Assembly (NCBI RefSeq): GCF_007595705.1
Contig: NZ_NISY01000001.1
Coordinates: forward strand, 930,001-994,000
DNA: 64,000 nucleotides
Source of the DNA: Streptomyces sp. SAJ15
GTDB lineage: Bacteria; Actinomycetota; Actinomycetes; Streptomycetales; Streptomycetaceae
Reading direction: 5' to 3'
Shown: positions 61,827 through 64,000 of the stretch, in pieces
Layout of the letters: the number at the start of each line of letters is the position of its first letter
Position numbering within the stretch: position 1 is the first letter of the stretch
The notes under the pieces: model-generated
Databases searched by the model: none
What the model saw: the letters and a program-made list of their open reading frames with translations, nothing else
What the model was told of the DNA's origin: nothing
Program-made: the position numbers and the translations under genes

Positions 61827-63392
61827 TCAGGTGCCGCGCGCGGTCCGGGGGACGCCGGCCAGGCGGCGGATGGCGGACATCGGGACGGAGAGCCAGTCGG
61901 GGCGGTGCCGGGCCTCGTAGAGCACCTCGTAGATCGCCTTGTCGGTCTCGTACGCGCGCAGCAGCTCGGGCGCGTCGCGGGGGTCGGCGCCGGACGCCTG
62001 GGCGTAGCCCGCGCAGAACGCCGCGCGGGTGCGCAGTGCCCACTCCGCGGCCGGCGCGTCGCCGCGTCCGCCCGGCTCCCCGGTCCCGCCGCCCGCCCGC
62101 GGCCCGGTCCGCGGGGCGGTGGCACCCCCGCCGTGCTCGGTCGCGCGGGTACGGCTGGCGACCGCGGCGGCGTAGTCGAAGGACCGCAGCATGCCGGCGA
62201 CGTCCCGCACGGCGGGCTGCGGGCGGCGGCGTTCGGCGAGCGGGCGGCTGGGCTCGCCCTCGAAGTCGATCAGCGACCACGGCCCGTCGTCCGCCGCCCG
62301 CAGCACCTGGCCCAGGTGCAGGTCCCCGTGGATGCGCTGGGCCGCCCAGCAGTGCCCCGCGCGGCCCAGCGCCGCCAGGTCGTCGAAGGCGGCGCGCAGC
62401 GCGGCACGGTAGGGGTGCAGGGCGGGCACGGCGGACGCGGCCGCGTTGAGCCGCTCGGTCATGGCGGCCACCAGCGTGTCGATCTGCGGGCGGCGCAGTA
62501 TGACCGTGGGCAGCGCCTGCGCCATCGCCAGGTGCACCTCGGCGGTGGCCCGGCCCAGCGCGTGCGCCGCGGGCGCGAAGTCGGCGTGCCGGGCCAGCGC
62601 GCGCAGCGCCAGCTGCCAGCCGTCGGTGGAGCCGGCGAGGTACGGCTGGAGGACGCCGAGGGTGAAGGGCGCGCTGTCGGCGCCGGCCGGGACGGTCTCG
62701 AACCAGGCGGTGGGCGAGGGCACGCGGGCGCAGCCGGTGCGGGCCAGGGCCAGCGGCAGCTCCAGGTCCGGGTTGACCCCCGGGCTCACCCGGCGAAAGA
62801 TCTTGAGGATGTACGCCTCCCCGTAGACCACCGAGGAGTTGGACTGCTCGGCCGTGATCAGTCGCGGGGTGAGCACCGAGGGCATGGAGGTGGCCGGCTC
62901 GCGGGCGAAGCGGAGCGGGCCGAGCCGGCCCGGCACCCGCAGCCGCTCCAGCAGCAGGGTGGCGAGCCGCGGGTCGTACAGCGCCTCGTAGACCGTCTGC
63001 CCGTCCAGCGGCCCGCCGGCCGGCCGCCCCACCAGCGCGGGCGCGAGCAGCGGCGGGAGGGTGGAGCGCACGCCCAGCAGGATCTGGTAGCAGTCGGCGC
63101 CCGGGCCGCCCGCCGGGGTGCCGGGCTGCTCGGCCCGGACCAGGAGGTGCAGCAGGCCGGGGGTGGCCCCGCCGGCCGCGCAGGGCAGCAGCTCGGCCGC
63201 CGAGACGAGCGCGAAGCCGGTGATCGGGCGCCCCTTTCCGGCGAACCACCGCTGCCGGGGCAGCCACCGCGCCAGCAGCGGCGCGAGCGAGGGGAGCAGT
63301 CCGCCCGGGGCGCGGGCGCCCGGCGCGCCGGCGGCGTGTGGCACACCCGCCGATGCGTGCGGTGTCCTCCGGGCGAAGGGAGCTTCCGGCAT
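61827..63392 (-). CDS. pep2: Maltokinase Pep2
   Basis: Phosphorylates maltose made by TreS to maltose 1-phosphate, the donor for GlgE. 521 residues. A cystatin-like N-terminal part (LARWLPRQRWFAGKGRPITG) precedes an aminoglycoside-kinase-like fold with catalytic Asp in RIHGDLHLGQVL and metal-binding Asp in SLIDFEGEP. A Gly/Ala/Arg-rich insert of about 35 residues lies near position 430. ATG 63392 is used. In many actinobacteria treS and pep2 are fused or adjacent; here a 431-bp gap separates them. Confidence 0.95.
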   Translation of the reverse strand: MPEAPFARRTPHASAGVPHAAGAPGARAPGGLLPSLAPLLARWLPRQRWFAGKGRPITGFALVSAAELLPCAAGGATPGLLHLLVRAEQPGTPAGGPGADCYQILLGVRSTLPPLLAPALVGRPAGGPLDGQTVYEALYDPRLATLLLERLRVPGRLGPLRFAREPATSMPSVLTPRLITAEQSNSSVVYGEAYILKIFRRVSPGVNPDLELPLALARTGCARVPSPTAWFETVPAGADSAPFTLGVLQPYLAGSTDGWQLALRALARHADFAPAAHALGRATAEVHLAMAQALPTVILRRPQIDTLVAAMTERLNAAASAVPALHPYRAALRAAFDDLAALGRAGHCWAAQRIHGDLHLGQVLRAADDGPWSLIDFEGEPSRPLAERRRPQPAVRDVAGMLRSFDYAAAVASRTRATEHGGGATAPRTGPRAGGGTGEPGGRGDAPAAEWALRTRAAFCAGYAQASGADPRDAPELLRAYETDKAIYEVLYEARHRPDWLSVPMSAIRRLAGVPRTARGT

Positions 63393-63823
63393 GGCGTCGC
63401 GTCCTTTCCCCGGGCACACGACAGATAGGGCAAAGTGTCCCGGATTGCGGCAATGGCTGTGCGACGTGCGGGACGTGTCGGGCGAGGATCGTCCGTACGG
63501 CGACGCGTGCCGAGTGCTCGGCGCCGCGCGCGACGTAGGGAGGCTGCCCCGTGCGGCGCCGCCCTAACGTCCCGCCCCACGGCCGGGGCCCTGGTGTCCG
63601 CCGCGAGAGTGAACGGCGGTCGAGCGGCCGGGCGAGACGCCCGCCGATGCGCCGTAGCCGCGTGCCGGACCGGCGGGGGGCCCGGTGGGGGGTCGCGCGT
63701 CGCGACGGCGGGAGGGGCGCGCCGTTCCCGCGCGGGCGGGGGTCTCCCGACGGTGTGCGCCCCGCAGGGGTCCGCGGGGGATGGGCGGCGGAACGGGGCG
63801 CCGTATCGCGAAAGCGTGCCGCG
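63393..63823. other. 431-bp gap between treS and pep2, no gene seen
   Basis: Both neighbours read leftward, so this may contain a pep2-glgB promoter. It is GC-rich, and the frames in it translate to Arg/Gly/Ala filler. Near 63690-63715 CGCGTCGCGACGGCGGGAGG resembles one block of the dispersed repeat, but the second block is missing. Confidence 0.55.
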
Positions 63824-64000
63824 CTAGCGGCGAAGGCGGAACCAGTAGAAGCCGTGACCGCCGAGGGTCAGCAGGTACGGGAGTTCACCGATGGCCGGGA
63901 AACGGACGCCGCCGATCAGCTCGACCGGGTTGCGGCCGCTGAAGGCGCGCAGGTCCAGCTCGGTGGGCTGGGCGAAGCGCGAGAAGTTGTTCACGCACAG
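63824..64000 (-). CDS. treS: Trehalose synthase, C-terminal fragment (runs off the window)
   Basis: The last 58 codons of a GH13 trehalose synthase (trehalose to maltose), ending TAG at 63826-63824. The visible C-terminal beta domain reads NNFSRFAQPTELDLRAFSGR, then NPVELIGGVRFP and YLLTLGGHGFYWFRLRR, characteristic of TreS. It heads the treS-pep2-glgB set; glgE is expected just outside the window from gene order in related genomes. Confidence 0.92.
   Translation of the reverse strand: MCVNNFSRFAQPTELDLRAFSGRNPVELIGGVRFPAIGELPYLLTLGGHGFYWFRLRR

Overview
This window looks like a chromosomal core segment of a Streptomyces. GC content is very high, third codon positions are almost all G or C, GTG starts are frequent and TTA codons are very rare. 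Gene content and order also closely follow, from recalled knowledge of the genus, the S. coelicolor interval around SCO5385-SCO5442. Assignments rest on reading the translations and motifs; no database search was run.

Layout. (1) 1-8.6 kb: start of an ABC exporter ATPase with a divergent TetR regulator, 3-hydroxybutyryl-CoA dehydrogenase, a STAS anti-anti-sigma-like protein, a large membrane-anchored NTPase-like protein, the mismatch endonuclease NucS, a conserved small protein, a luciferase-like flavin oxidoreductase and a small zinc-ribbon protein. (2) 8.7-13.8 kb: two paralogous ABC-2 exporter pairs flanking a hypothetical gene. (3) 14.0-20.9 kb: the polar-growth coiled-coil genes filP and scy, separated by about 1.5 kb of odd non-coding DNA. 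(4) 21-24 kb: methylmalonyl-CoA epimerase, acetyl-CoA acetyltransferase and MeaB. (5) 24.2-27.8 kb: a PepSY protein divergent from an OmpR-type two-component system, a 171-bp tandem duplication and a MarR gene. (6) 27.9-32.1 kb: three overlapping AIM24-family genes, two DUF3817 membrane proteins, an MTH1187-type protein and a second MarR. (7) 32.1-35.8 kb: isobutyryl-CoA mutase large subunit behind a perfect palindromic operator candidate, a TetR gene and a thioredoxin-TPR protein. (8) 36.3-39.2 kb: a DUF6230 / DUF6114 / acidic exported protein cluster. (9) 39.3-45.3 kb: a pta-ackA-pyk set and a divergent 6-phosphofructokinase. (10) 45.4-53.6 kb: an XRE-type regulator and a sugar ABC importer whose two permease genes are separated by three opposite-strand genes (a hypothetical protein, an amino-acid/amine permease and a glutamine-synthetase-like ligase). 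(11) 53.7-59.0 kb: a CitA/CitB-type two-component system divergent from a DctA symporter, then a methyltransferase. (12) 59.2-64.0 kb: glgB, pep2 and the end of treS, part of the GlgE trehalose-to-alpha-glucan route.

How it fits together. Acyl-CoA metabolism recurs (Hbd, thiolase, Mce, MeaB, IcmA) and is consistent with C4/C5 acyl-CoA and methylmalonyl-CoA supply for central metabolism and polyketide precursors. pfk, pyk, ackA and pta form a glycolysis and acetate-overflow node. FilP and Scy belong to the tip-growth machinery. Only two genes carry the rare TTA codon: the flavin oxidoreductase and the amine permease inside the split sugar-transport locus.

Points most worth a second look: the 22-bp perfect palindrome in front of icmA; the TTA-containing insert that splits the sugar importer genes; a dispersed intergenic repeat at three loci; the filP-scy spacer; and an apparent DUF6230-like domain at the end of the acidic exported protein.
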